Assembly: GCF_019218885.1 (NCBI RefSeq) | Contig: NZ_JAHUWT010000003.1 | Coordinates: 496,001-560,000 of the forward strand | DNA length: 64,000 nucleotides | From: Bordetella sp. BOR01 | Lineage (GTDB): Bacteria; Pseudomonadota; Gammaproteobacteria; Burkholderiales; Burkholderiaceae_B | Reading direction: 5' to 3' | In this document: positions 53,924-62,872 of the stretch, piece by piece | Layout of the letters: each line of letters begins with the position of its first letter | Position numbering within the stretch: position 1 is the first letter of the stretch | Made by a program: the position numbers and the translations under genes | The notes under the pieces: model-generated | Database searches by the model: none | The model's input: only the letters and a program-made list of their open reading frames with translations | What the model was told of the DNA's origin: nothing

Positions 53924-54901
53924 CTATTTGGCGGACTTGGCGGCCGAGCGGGTGGCTTCGAGCGAGTTGCCGATCAAGGTGTAACTGTCGTCGATCTCTT
54001 TCTGGAAGGCGGGGCCGTCGGCATAGTCGGTGGTCAGCCCGCTGCGTTCGGCATAAGCCTTCCACGACGGGCTTTGCAGCGCATCGTGGAATACCCGGTT
54101 CAGGTAGCTGTACACCGGCTGGGGCAGGCCCGCGGGCGCCAGCAGGCCTTTCATGTTGTCCAGTGCGACGGGGTAGCCCAGCTCGGTCATGGTGGGCGTA
54201 TCGGGCAGCGAAGGCACGCGAGACTTCGAGAACAAGGCAATGGGCCTGATCTTGCCCGCATCGATCAGGCCGCGCACCTCTTCGGGCGCGCCGAAGGCCA
54301 TGTCGATCTCGCCGGCCGCCAACGCGGTCAGCGAAGCGGCCGCCCCCTTGTAGGGCACATGCAGAAAGCGCAAGCCGCTATTGGCCTCGAATGCCAGCAT
54401 GGTCGAATGGAACAGGCTGCCGTTGCCGGTGGACCCGTAGCTCAGCGCTTCGGGCTTGCCTTGCGCGGCGGCGATCAAGGCCTTCATGTCGGGATACGGC
54501 GACTTCACGTTCACCGCCAGCACCGACGGCAGGCGCGCGGCCTTCAACACGGGCGTGAAATCGCGGCGCGGATCGTACGAGATTTTCTGGTGGTTGCCCA
54601 CCGACGTGGTCTCGCTGCCGCCGCCCACGAACAGCTTGTAGCCATCGGGCTCGGCCGCGGCGATTTCCTGGGCGGCCAGCACCCCGGCCACGCCGGGCTT
54701 GTTGATCACCACCACCGGTACCGGCACGGTGTTCTTCACCGCTTCGGCCAGTTGGCGGGCGATCTGGTCGGCCGACCCGCCTGGCGCGAAGCCCACCAGT
54801 ATCTCGATGGGCCGGGTGGGGGTCCAGTCCTGCGCGGCGGCAGGGCCGGCAAGGGCGGCGGCCAGCGCGGCGCCGGCCAGCCAGGTAGAGGCTGTGCTCA
54901 T
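53924..54901 (-). CDS. Bug family tripartite tricarboxylate transporter substrate-binding protein
   Basis: A 325-residue periplasmic binding protein. Signal peptide ends AGPAAAQ (about residue 24). Bug hallmarks: PIEILVGFAPGGSADQIARQLA, VVINKPGVAGVLAAQEIAAAEPDGYKL, VPYKGAAASLTALAAGEIDM. No TctAB adjoins it. It forms an operon with the hydroxyisobutyrate-dehydrogenase-like gene and is divergent from a LysR gene. Confidence 0.93.
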   Translation of the reverse strand: MSTASTWLAGAALAAALAGPAAAQDWTPTRPIEILVGFAPGGSADQIARQLAEAVKNTVPVPVVVINKPGVAGVLAAQEIAAAEPDGYKLFVGGGSETTSVGNHQKISYDPRRDFTPVLKAARLPSVLAVNVKSPYPDMKALIAAAQGKPEALSYGSTGNGSLFHSTMLAFEANSGLRFLHVPYKGAAASLTALAAGEIDMAFGAPEEVRGLIDAGKIRPIALFSKSRVPSLPDTPTMTELGYPVALDNMKGLLAPAGLPQPVYSYLNRVFHDALQSPSWKAYAERSGLTTDYADGPAFQKEIDDSYTLIGNSLEATRSAAKSAK

Positions 54902-54972
54902 GATGTCTCCTCCGCTTTCAAGAAGCAGGGTTGTCGTTATAGGCCCAGGCACTCTAGCAATAACGATACTCA

Positions 54973-54995
54973 GAAGAAAGTGATAAATTTCCTTC
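54973..54995. promoter_or_regulatory. imperfect dyad in the Bug/LysR divergent gap
   Basis: GAAG-x-AA...TT-x-CTTC symmetry over 23 bp in an AT-rich patch, about 70 bp before each start. It is a candidate LysR binding region for the divergent pair. Weak on sequence alone. Confidence 0.35.
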
Positions 54996-55061
54996 GACTT
55001 TCATCGATTTCCGGCATCAACGCCATGCTCGCCCGCACGGCGGCAACCTGGAACAGCCCGC

Positions 55062-55961
55062 ATGACTTTCAAGCAACTCGAGGCCTTCTACGCCGCCGCG
55101 CTGTCTTCCAGCTTCGCGGCGGCCGCGGCGCACATCCACGTGTCGCAGTCATCGCTGTCCAAGCGCATCACCGAGCTGGAAGCCGACCTGGGCAAGACGC
55201 TGTTCGATCGCAGCGGCCATCGTTCGGTGCTGACCCGCGAAGGCGAAACCCTGCTGCCACTGGCCCGCGAGATACTCAGCGCGGCCAACCGGGCGCGCGC
55301 GGCGGTGGGCACCGACGACGGCCTGCAGGGCGTGTGCCGCTTCGGCATGGGCGAACTGGCGGCCATGAGCTGGCTGCCCAAATTCGTGGCCCGCTGCCGC
55401 AAGGACTATCCCGAACTGCGCCTGGAACCGCACGTGGACGTCGGCCAGAACCTGGAGCGCCGGGTCGAGGCCGGCGAACTGGACTTCGCCGTGGTGGCGG
55501 GCTGGTCGTCGCGGCCCTCGATTGCCTCGCACACCATCGCCGAGGTGCGCTACACCTGGGCGGGCGCGGCCACCCAGCTCGAAGAAGGACAAGTGCTGAC
55601 ACCCGCCAGCCTGCAGGACATGACGGTCATCACCATGCCTGCCGGCGCGGGTTCGACCCGCATCTTCGAGGCCTGGCTGCAGGAAAACAACCTGAGCGTG
55701 TCGCGCCAACTGACGTGCAACAACATGGGGGCCATCGCCGGCATGGTGGCGGCCGGCGTGGGCGTGGGATTCTTTCCGGAAGGCTGGATGCGCACGCTGT
55801 ATGACAAGCACGCCATCCGCGCCATCGAGAGCGATCCGCCGCTGCGGCGGCTGCACTACTCATTCCAGTGCCGGCGCGACGACATCCGGCCCCTGGTGGC
55901 CGCCATGCGCGAGCGCGTGATGAGCGAAGTCGACTTCGCGGCGCCGCATCCCTTGTGGTGA
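55062..55961 (+). CDS. LysR family transcriptional regulator
   Basis: A 299-residue LysR protein. HTH: FAAAAAHIHVSQSSLSKRITELEADLG. The effector domain begins CRFGMGELAAMSWLPKFV. It is strikingly similar along its length to the LysR gene that faces it from 56,901. Divergent from the Bug/dehydrogenase operon, which it probably controls. Confidence 0.93.
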   Translation: MTFKQLEAFYAAALSSSFAAAAAHIHVSQSSLSKRITELEADLGKTLFDRSGHRSVLTREGETLLPLAREILSAANRARAAVGTDDGLQGVCRFGMGELAAMSWLPKFVARCRKDYPELRLEPHVDVGQNLERRVEAGELDFAVVAGWSSRPSIASHTIAEVRYTWAGAATQLEEGQVLTPASLQDMTVITMPAGAGSTRIFEAWLQENNLSVSRQLTCNNMGAIAGMVAAGVGVGFFPEGWMRTLYDKHAIRAIESDPPLRRLHYSFQCRRDDIRPLVAAMRERVMSEVDFAAPHPLW

Positions 55962-56001
55962 ACGCCGCGCACCCGCCCCGCGTCCCTGGCCACGGCCAGG
56001 G

Positions 56002-56901
56002 CTACATCAGGCAGGGCAGGATATCGAAGTCGACCGCCTGGGTTGCCAGGTCGCGCAATTGCTGCACCATCGGGCGCGTGTCATCGCGACGCCATTGATA
56101 GGTATAGGCCAGCGGCCGCAGCGGCGGAAACCACGCCAGCTCGATCAGGTGGCCGCGCTGGACCAGGGCGGCGGCCCAGGCCCGGGGCAGGAAGCCGATG
56201 CCCAGCCCTTCTTTCAGCATGCCGGCCACCGCCCCCAGGTTCTCGCACGTCATGCGCCGGCCGGTGGCCACATGGTGTTCGGCCAGCCATTCGTCCAGGA
56301 TGCGCACGGTGCCTGCGCTGTTGGGCAGCGTGATCAGCGTCTGTTCGGCCACGTCCTGCGCATGCAGGGGCGGGTCGTCGGGATACAGGCTGGGCGCGGC
56401 CACCCATACGAACTGCACCTGGCCGATGCCGTGCGAGGCGATGGCGGTACGGGTCGATGGGCCGGCAATGATGGCGAAGTCCAGTTCGCCGTCTTCCAGC
56501 TGCGTCTCCAGCACTTGCCCCAGGTTGGAATGGGGCTCGACGGCCAGGTTCGGGTGCGACCGCTGGATCAGTGCGATCAGGCGCGGCATCCAGGTCAGCG
56601 AGGTCAGTTCGCCCACGCCGAAGCGGCAGCGGCCCGACAAGGCGCGCGCGTCGTTGGCGCGGCGCATGAAGTGCTCGGCGCTGCGCAGCACATCGCGGGC
56701 GTGGGTCAGCAGGCGGTCGCCCAGCGGCGTCAGCACCGCGCTGCGGTTGTCGCGATTGAACAATGCGGCGCCGATGGCCGACTCCAGTTCGCCGATGCGC
56801 TTGGACAGCGACGATACCGAGATATTCAGGCGGCTGGCCGCTACCGAGAAGTTCTTGCAGGTGGCGGCCCAGTAGAAAGCCTCGAGCTGCTTCAAAGTCA
56901 T
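56002..56901 (-). CDS. LysR family transcriptional regulator (paralogue of its neighbour)
   Basis: A 299-residue LysR protein. HTH: FSVAASRLNISVSSLSKRIGELESAIG; effector domain begins CRFGVGELTSLTWMPRLI. It is divergent from the hydroxyacid oxidase gene, 118 bp between starts, with an AT-rich stretch (56,910-56,955) that probably holds its binding site. It ends 40 bp from its paralogue's end. Confidence 0.93.
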   Translation of the reverse strand: MTLKQLEAFYWAATCKNFSVAASRLNISVSSLSKRIGELESAIGAALFNRDNRSAVLTPLGDRLLTHARDVLRSAEHFMRRANDARALSGRCRFGVGELTSLTWMPRLIALIQRSHPNLAVEPHSNLGQVLETQLEDGELDFAIIAGPSTRTAIASHGIGQVQFVWVAAPSLYPDDPPLHAQDVAEQTLITLPNSAGTVRILDEWLAEHHVATGRRMTCENLGAVAGMLKEGLGIGFLPRAWAAALVQRGHLIELAWFPPLRPLAYTYQWRRDDTRPMVQQLRDLATQAVDFDILPCLM

Positions 56902-57019
56902 GATGCGTGAAGAAAATCGAACAAATTCCACCAAATAAACTCGCTTTATTCTAACGTTGAAGGCCGATATAGTCCGCGCATTCCGCCCGGATCGTCCGGA
57001 CGTGCCCGCTGGAACCTTC

Positions 57020-58234
57020 ATGTCCCTGCCTGACGAACTGAACCCCCTGGACGCGCCGCCCCGCTCGCCCTATGTGCCGCCGCGCCCGCTGCGGCATTTC
57101 CTGTCGCTGCACGACTTCGAAGCCGCGGCGCGGCGCCGCCTGCCACGCCCCATCTTCGAGTACGTGGCCGGCTCGGTCGAAGACCGCCAGGCCGAACACG
57201 ACAATCGCCGGGCGTTTTCCCGCCATGGGTTCCGCACCCGCGTGCTGGTGGACGTCTCGGTGCGGCGCCAGGATGTCGAGTTGTTCGGCCGCCGCTACGC
57301 CTCGCCGGTGGGCATTGCCCCCATGGGTATCGCGGCGCTGACGGCCTATCGGGGCGATATCGTGCTGGCGCGCGCCGCGCGGGCGGCCAACGTGCCCTGC
57401 ATCATGAGCGGCTCGTCGCTGATCCGCCTGGAAGAAGTCATGGACGCCGCCCCCGGCACCTGGTTCCAGGCTTACCTGCCCGGCGACGAATCGCAGATCG
57501 GCGCACTGATCGACCGCGTGGCGGCCGCTGGTGTGGACATCCTGGTGCTGACCGTAGATACGCCGGTGCAGGCCAACCGCGAGAACAACGTGCGAGCGGG
57601 TTTCAGCACGCCGCTCAAGCCCGGCCTGGGCCTGGCCTACCAGGGCATCACCCATCCTCGCTGGCTGCTGGGCACCTTCCTGCGCACCCTGGTCCGGCAC
57701 GGCATGCCGCATTTCGAGAACAACTACGCCACCCGGGGCGCCCCCATCCTGTCCAAGCGCGTGCTGCGCGACTTCTCGGACCGCGGCCACCTGAACTGGA
57801 CCCACGTAGCGCAGATCCGCCGCCGCTGGCAAGGGCCCATGGTCATCAAGGGCATCCTGGGCGCCGCCGACGCGCGGCGCGCGCGCGAACTGGGCATGGA
57901 CGGCATCATCGTCTCGAACCACGGCGGCCGGCAGCTCGACGGCGCGGTATCGCCGCTGCGCGTGCTGCCCGAGATCATGGAGCAGGCCGGCGCCATGACT
58001 GTCATGCTCGACAGCGGCGTGCGGCGCGGCACCGACGCCATGAAGGCAATGGCGCTGGGCGCGCATGGCGCGTTCGTGGGCCGGCCTTTCAACTACGCGG
58101 CCTCGGTGGCCGGCGAGACCGGCGTACGGCATGCACTGCAACTGATGCACGACGAGATCGCCCGCAACATGGGCATGCTGGGCATCACCCGCCTGGCCGA
58201 ACTGGATCGCTCGTTCCTGGTCTCACTGGACTGA
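57020..58234 (+). CDS. FMN-dependent alpha-hydroxy-acid oxidizing protein
   Basis: A 404-residue TIM-barrel flavoenzyme of the lactate dehydrogenase (LldD)/glycolate oxidase family. FEYVAGSVEDRQAEHDNRRAF, VGIAPMGIAAL, LTVDTPVQANRENNVRAGF, and the catalytic His-Arg region IIVSNHGGRQLDGAVSPL are all present. It oxidises an L-2-hydroxyacid to the 2-oxoacid; which one is not clear (lactate, mandelate or tartronate-like). An in-frame TTG at 56,957 is less likely than this ATG. Confidence 0.92.
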   Translation: MSLPDELNPLDAPPRSPYVPPRPLRHFLSLHDFEAAARRRLPRPIFEYVAGSVEDRQAEHDNRRAFSRHGFRTRVLVDVSVRRQDVELFGRRYASPVGIAPMGIAALTAYRGDIVLARAARAANVPCIMSGSSLIRLEEVMDAAPGTWFQAYLPGDESQIGALIDRVAAAGVDILVLTVDTPVQANRENNVRAGFSTPLKPGLGLAYQGITHPRWLLGTFLRTLVRHGMPHFENNYATRGAPILSKRVLRDFSDRGHLNWTHVAQIRRRWQGPMVIKGILGAADARRARELGMDGIIVSNHGGRQLDGAVSPLRVLPEIMEQAGAMTVMLDSGVRRGTDAMKAMALGAHGAFVGRPFNYAASVAGETGVRHALQLMHDEIARNMGMLGITRLAELDRSFLVSLD

Positions 58235-58251
58235 AGTGAACGACTGGCACC

Positions 58252-59241
58252 CTACTTATCGACCCAGGGCAGCTCTTTCCACAACGACTGGTAGCCCGCC
58301 TCGCTTTCCGCCAGTTCGGCGGCGTAGTCGGCGGGCGCCAGGTAGCGCAGCGGCGCATACAGCGCCGCCGCCTGCTTCTTGAACGCCGGGTCTTGCACGG
58401 TTTGGGCCACGGCCTGCACCAGCTTGTCGCGCACCTCGGCGGGCAAGCCCTTGGGCGCGGCCAGGCCACGCAACGACGCTTGCTGCACCGCGTAGCCCTG
58501 CTCGATGAAGGTAGGCACATCCGGGGCCAGGTCCGAGCGCGCCTTGCTCATCTGGCCCAGGAAGCGCAGGGGCGTGCCGCCCTTGATGTACTGCAGCGCC
58601 TCGCCCACGTTGATGGCACCCACCACGATCTGCTGGCTGGCCATGGCGCCGCGCACTTCGCCGGCGCCCTTGTAGGGCACGTGGGTCAGTGTCGTGCCGG
58701 AAGCGCGCTGGAATTGCAACATGGCGATATGGTCGTCCGACCCCGTGCCCGTGGTGCCCACGGTGACCTTGCCCGGGTTGGCCTTGGCATACGCCGCCAG
58801 CTCGTCCAGCGTGCGGATACCGCTGTCGCGATGCACGGTGAAGCCGCCCGGGTCGTCGATCAGGTTGCCCAGCAGGTCATAGCTTTTCCAGGTGAACGAC
58901 GTCTTGCGCTCGATGGGTATCGTCAACAGGTTGGGGGTGTTGATGAAGCCGATGGTGTAGCCGTCGGGCTTGGCGTTGGCGATCTCGGCAAAGCCGATGG
59001 CGCCGCCGGCGCCCGGCCGGTTCAGCACCACGATGCGGGCATCGCCGCCCAGGTACTTCTGCAGGAACGGCGCCATCATGCGCGCCACCAGATCGGTGCC
59101 GCCGCCGGGCCCATAAGACGCCACCAGGTTGATGGGATGCTCGGGGTAGGCCGCCAGGACAGGCCCGGCGCCGGCCAGGCCGGCCGCCAGCGCCAGCGAG
59201 GCCGCCAGGCGCGAAAGCGGCATTTTCTTTATGTGGGTCAT
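58252..59241 (-). CDS. Bug family tripartite tricarboxylate transporter substrate-binding protein
   Basis: A 329-residue periplasmic binding protein. Signal peptide ends GPVLAAYPEHP (about residue 30). Hallmarks: PINLVASYGPGGGTDLVARMMA, VVLNRPGAGGAIGFAEIANAKPDGYTI, HVPYKGAGEVRGAMASQQI. It converges on the hydroxyacid oxidase gene (17-bp gap), so the ligand might be a hydroxyacid. It lies 46 bp after the otsA stop, on the same strand; a shared transcript is possible. Confidence 0.92.
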   Translation of the reverse strand: MTHIKKMPLSRLAASLALAAGLAGAGPVLAAYPEHPINLVASYGPGGGTDLVARMMAPFLQKYLGGDARIVVLNRPGAGGAIGFAEIANAKPDGYTIGFINTPNLLTIPIERKTSFTWKSYDLLGNLIDDPGGFTVHRDSGIRTLDELAAYAKANPGKVTVGTTGTGSDDHIAMLQFQRASGTTLTHVPYKGAGEVRGAMASQQIVVGAINVGEALQYIKGGTPLRFLGQMSKARSDLAPDVPTFIEQGYAVQQASLRGLAAPKGLPAEVRDKLVQAVAQTVQDPAFKKQAAALYAPLRYLAPADYAAELAESEAGYQSLWKELPWVDK

Positions 59242-59287
59242 ACATGTCTCCGTTTGGACAGAGACTGTATGCCTGACGCCATGGCGA

Positions 59288-60685
59288 TTAAAGCGAATAA
59301 TTCTCGTGCTGGTATTTCGCTTTTCCGCACAGGTCCGCCAGGAAACGGTTCTTCCAGGCCGCCAGGTCATGCGTGCGCAGGCCCTGCAGCAAGCCGCGGT
59401 GGCGCTCGATGCGCTCCGCCTGCGGCATATGCAGCGCACGGCTGAGCGCGCGGGCCATGTCTTCGGTGTCGTACGGATTCACAATCAGCGCGCCGTCTTC
59501 CATTTCGCGGGCCGCGCCGGCGAACTGCGACAGCACCAGTACCCCGGGGTCGTCCGGCGATTGCGCGGCCACGTATTCCTTGGCCACCAGGTTCATGCCG
59601 TCGCGCAAGGGCGTCACCAGCCCAACCTGCGACGCGCGCAGCAGCGGCATCAGCGTCGCCCTTGCATAATCGCGATTCATATAGCGCAACGGCGCCCATC
59701 CCAGTTCGCCCCACTTGCCGTTGATGCGGCCGGCGGCGCGGTCCAGTTCGCGGCGAATATCGCGATAACCCTGCACGTCCGAACGCGAGGACTGCGCCAG
59801 TTGCACGAACGATACGCTGCTGCCATGCGCCGGTTCGATTTCCAGCAACTGCTCGAACGCCGCGAAGCGTTCCAGCAAGCCCTTGCTGTAGTCCAGCCGG
59901 TCGACACTGATGATCAGCTTGCGGTCGGCCAGCCCCAATTTCAGCGCCACCACTTGGCTCGACCCCTTCTTGCGTGCCATGGTGGCCACGTCGTCGACGT
60001 CGATCCCGATGGGATAGGTACCCACCCGCACCTGGCGCTCGGCCGTGCGCAACCCGCCGGCCGCGCTCTCGGTACCCAGGCACTGCACGCAATAGTCGCT
60101 GAAGGCCCGCGCGTCCGCCGCCGTCTGGAAGCCCACCACGTCGTACGCGCACATGGCCTGCGCCAATGCCTGGTGCGGCGGAACGGTCTTGAACACTTCG
60201 ACGGCGGGGAAGGGAATGTGCAAGAAGAACCCGATGCGATTGCGCATACCCAGTTCGCGGCAATAGCGGCCCAATGCCAACAGGTGATAGTCGTGCACCC
60301 AGATGACATCGTCCGGGCGCACCAGCGGCGCCAGCCGGCGGGCGAAATCGCGGTTCACCTGCAAATAGCCCTCATAGTCGGTGCGGCGATAGCGGCTCAG
60401 GTCGGTGCGGTAATGGAAAACCGGCCACAGCACCGTGTTGGAAAAGCCGCGGTAGTAGCGGTCGTAGTCCTGCTGGGCCAAGGGGAACGTGGCGTAGGTG
60501 ATGTTGTCGTTCGTCACGCTGGACAAGGGGCTGTCCGCGCCTGCGCCATCGATCTCACCGTTCCATCCCAGCCAGGTGCCGCCCGATTCGCGCAACGCGT
60601 CGCGAACCCCCACCACCAGTCCGCCGGGGGACTTGGCTCCGGCAGGCATGGCAACGCGGTTCGATATCACGATCAGTCGACTCAT
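59288..60685 (-). CDS. otsA: trehalose-6-phosphate synthase
   Basis: A 465-residue GT20 glycosyltransferase that makes trehalose 6-phosphate from UDP-glucose and glucose 6-phosphate. SNRVAMPAGAKSPGGL gives the N-terminal glucose-6-phosphate loop. VIWVHDYHLL, GFFLHIPFPAVEVF, ISVDRLDYSKGLLERF and VTPLRDGMNLVAKEYVAAQ are conserved. Its start overlaps the otsB stop by 4 bp. Trehalose protects against osmotic and drying stress. Confidence 0.95.
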   Translation of the reverse strand: MSRLIVISNRVAMPAGAKSPGGLVVGVRDALRESGGTWLGWNGEIDGAGADSPLSSVTNDNITYATFPLAQQDYDRYYRGFSNTVLWPVFHYRTDLSRYRRTDYEGYLQVNRDFARRLAPLVRPDDVIWVHDYHLLALGRYCRELGMRNRIGFFLHIPFPAVEVFKTVPPHQALAQAMCAYDVVGFQTAADARAFSDYCVQCLGTESAAGGLRTAERQVRVGTYPIGIDVDDVATMARKKGSSQVVALKLGLADRKLIISVDRLDYSKGLLERFAAFEQLLEIEPAHGSSVSFVQLAQSSRSDVQGYRDIRRELDRAAGRINGKWGELGWAPLRYMNRDYARATLMPLLRASQVGLVTPLRDGMNLVAKEYVAAQSPDDPGVLVLSQFAGAAREMEDGALIVNPYDTEDMARALSRALHMPQAERIERHRGLLQGLRTHDLAAWKNRFLADLCGKAKYQHENYSL

Positions 60686-61515
60686 GAGGGCTCCTGTGTT
60701 GTTGTCGCGGCCGCCGGGGGGCTCTCCAGGCCCGCACGGCTCAGCTGCTGCAGCCAGCAGGCCAGCGCATGCGGGCTGTCCAGCCGCCACAGGGCAGTAC
60801 TGGGGCCCGCACCGATCTTGATGGCATGCCCGCCATCCTGGGCCGCCGCGATGAACGCGGCCTCGTCGGTCAGGTCATCGCCGACCATGACCGGTGTGCG
60901 CCCGGCAAAGGGCGCGTCGCGCATGAAGGCACGCAAGGCCGTACCCTTGTCGATACCGTGCGGGCGCAGCTCGAACACCATCTTGCCCGGCTGCACGTCA
61001 AAGGCCGGCGCATGGCGCGCCGCCGTCTCGCGTACTGCCGACTCGACCCGGGCCGCCATGCGGGGCGCGCCGCGAAAATGCACCGCCAGCCCATGGCCCT
61101 TGGGTTCGATCCAGACGCCTTGCCAATCGGCCACGCGCTGGCGCAGTTGCGCCCGCGCAAGGCCCAGGCTGGGCGGCGCCGGCGCCTGGATCAAGATGCC
61201 GCAGCGGTCGCGGCGCTCGGCGCCATGGCCGGCGGCATACGGCAACGCCAAAGGATGCAGCAAGCGATCCAGGTCGATGCCGGGCCGGCCCGACAGAATG
61301 GCCAGCGCGCCACCCAGCACCTGGTAGAGCTGCCGCAAGATACCGATGGTATCCGGCGGCACCGACACCAGGTCCGGATCCGCCTGGATCTCGGCCAGCG
61401 TGCCGTCCAGGTCCAGGAACAGGGCAATCCGGTCCGGATGCGGTACGGCTGGCTGCTGCCCGTCGCCCCGCAAGGCGGCCGGCTGCGGCAAGAAAGCATC
61501 CGTCTCTTTGTGCAT
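60682..61515 (-). CDS. otsB: trehalose-phosphatase
   Basis: A 277-residue HAD phosphatase that removes phosphate from trehalose 6-phosphate. Motif I ALFLDLDGTLAEIQADPDLV, motif II AILSGRPGIDL, motif IV MVGDDLTDEAAFIAA. ATGA overlap with otsA couples their translation; the order is otsB-otsA. Confidence 0.94.
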   Translation of the reverse strand: MHKETDAFLPQPAALRGDGQQPAVPHPDRIALFLDLDGTLAEIQADPDLVSVPPDTIGILRQLYQVLGGALAILSGRPGIDLDRLLHPLALPYAAGHGAERRDRCGILIQAPAPPSLGLARAQLRQRVADWQGVWIEPKGHGLAVHFRGAPRMAARVESAVRETAARHAPAFDVQPGKMVFELRPHGIDKGTALRAFMRDAPFAGRTPVMVGDDLTDEAAFIAAAQDGGHAIKIGAGPSTALWRLDSPHALACWLQQLSRAGLESPPAAATTTQEPS

Positions 61516-61608
61516 GATCCTCCATCAGCCGCCATCGGCGGCGCCGCCCGGCGCATAATCGGCCAGGCATGCAATTTTCAACATACGGCAGACCAAGCGG
61601 GCTGTGCA

Positions 61609-61992
61609 ATGACATTCCGAATCCTGACCTGGCTGCGCCGTCGCGCCACCGCGATCCGCAACCGATGGCGCTGGCAGGCGCGCCTGGACGGCGAAACCAT
61701 CATCGCCATCCAACCCGGAGGCGACTCATGCCGCATGCCAATGGCAGATCTGCAAGCCGTCGTCATCGAAACCAACGATACGGGCCCCTTTGGCGATGAC
61801 TGCTGGTGGCAGTTGCACAGGCACGCAAGTAGCGTGCCTGACTGCGTCTTTCCGCAAAGCGCCATCGGCAGTGAGGCCGTCGTGCAGGCGCTGGCAGCCC
61901 TGCCCGGTTTCGATCACATGGCCATGCTGATGGCCATGGGGTCTACTGAAAACGTGCGTTTTCCCGTGTGGACGCGGCCCCTGGCGGAATGA
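61609..61992 (+). CDS. hypothetical protein (127 aa)
   Basis: A small protein with a basic, Trp/Arg-rich start (RILTWLRRRATAIRNRWRWQ) that could be amphipathic, then a compact segment with ETNDTGPFGDDCWWQLH. No known domain recognised. It is divergent from otsB (93 bp) and its last 50 bp overlap the 3' end of the convergent DehI-like gene. The composition is protein-like and the frame is open; probably real. Confidence 0.65.
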   Translation: MTFRILTWLRRRATAIRNRWRWQARLDGETIIAIQPGGDSCRMPMADLQAVVIETNDTGPFGDDCWWQLHRHASSVPDCVFPQSAIGSEAVVQALAALPGFDHMAMLMAMGSTENVRFPVWTRPLAE

Positions 61993-62872
61993 TCAGCCTG
62001 GCCGGCCGGCGGCGGGCGGGCGCGGCGCCGCCCGGGGGCAGCAGGCGCTGCATGGCCGCCCCCATGACCACCATGCGGCTGATTGCCTGTCCGGTGAACG
62101 CGTCGATGGCGGCCACGGCGGCCGTACGCGCGGCCGGCGCCAGGGTTGCCGGCCCGATTGCGGGCAAGTGCCGTGCCACCGCTTGCGCGTCGGCCAGGGT
62201 ACGGCGCACCTGGGCCGCCAGCACGCCGTCGCGCTGAGGCCGCGCCAGCATGGTGCAAGCCAGCGCCAGGAAGCCGGGCCAATGCGCCAGGTGGCGATAC
62301 AGGCTGCCGACGATGGCGGTGTCGGCAATGCGGCCATAGCCATTCAATGTCTCGATAACACACCGCATGGCCGGCGACAGCGTATCCAGGCCGGGCAAAG
62401 GCAGGGCGGCGCCCGGCACGCGTGCACGGGCAGGCGCCAGGCCGCCGAGAGCCGGCGGCAGCGGTGCCGCGCGGCCACCGGGGCCTGCCAGGCGGGCCCC
62501 GGCCGCCAGCAAGGCCAGCAGGGCACGTGCGTTGGCGTGGCCATAGTCGGCCAGCATGGCGCCGACAGCCTGGCATTCGGCCGTGCCCACGCCCACCAGC
62601 TGCAACGCCTCGGGCAGGCACGGCTCGATCTCGGCATCCAGCACCGGCACGCGGGCCAGGGTGTCGGCCGCCTGGTCGAATGCCGGCAAGGCATAAAGCG
62701 GCCGCACCGTGGCCCAGGTCCAGGGCAGCGCGCCCGCAATGGTGGCCAGGTGCCGCCAGACCAGGTTCACGAACGGCACATCCAGGGTCTTGCGGATATC
62801 GTCGTACAACGCCGCCAGTTCACCGGTGGCATCCGCCTCGGCGATGGCGGGGACCGGATCGGCGGCACTCAT
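61943..62872 (-). CDS. DehI-like halocarboxylic acid dehydrogenase family protein
   Basis: A 309-residue helical protein with two similar halves. VPFVNLVWRHLATIAGALPWTWATVRPLY in the first half corresponds to DTAIVGSLYRHLAHWPGFLALACTMLA in the second. This internal repeat and the phrases match the DehI (group I haloacid dehalogenase) fold, but true catalytic function is not shown. The last 45 residues are Pro/Arg-rich. Its ATG overlaps the CitE-like stop by 4 bp, so the two are coupled. Confidence 0.7.
   Translation of the reverse strand: MSAADPVPAIAEADATGELAALYDDIRKTLDVPFVNLVWRHLATIAGALPWTWATVRPLYALPAFDQAADTLARVPVLDAEIEPCLPEALQLVGVGTAECQAVGAMLADYGHANARALLALLAAGARLAGPGGRAAPLPPALGGLAPARARVPGAALPLPGLDTLSPAMRCVIETLNGYGRIADTAIVGSLYRHLAHWPGFLALACTMLARPQRDGVLAAQVRRTLADAQAVARHLPAIGPATLAPAARTAAVAAIDAFTGQAISRMVVMGAAMQRLLPPGGAAPARRRPARLIIPPGAASTRENARFQ

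Noticed and set aside
52793-55804. 1,003-codon plus-strand open frame
   Set aside because: Runs antisense through the dehydrogenase and Bug genes and then out of frame through LysR; no family resemblance.
59231-61327. 698-codon plus-strand open frame over otsA/otsB
   Set aside because: Antisense shadow; otsA and otsB are complete on the other strand.
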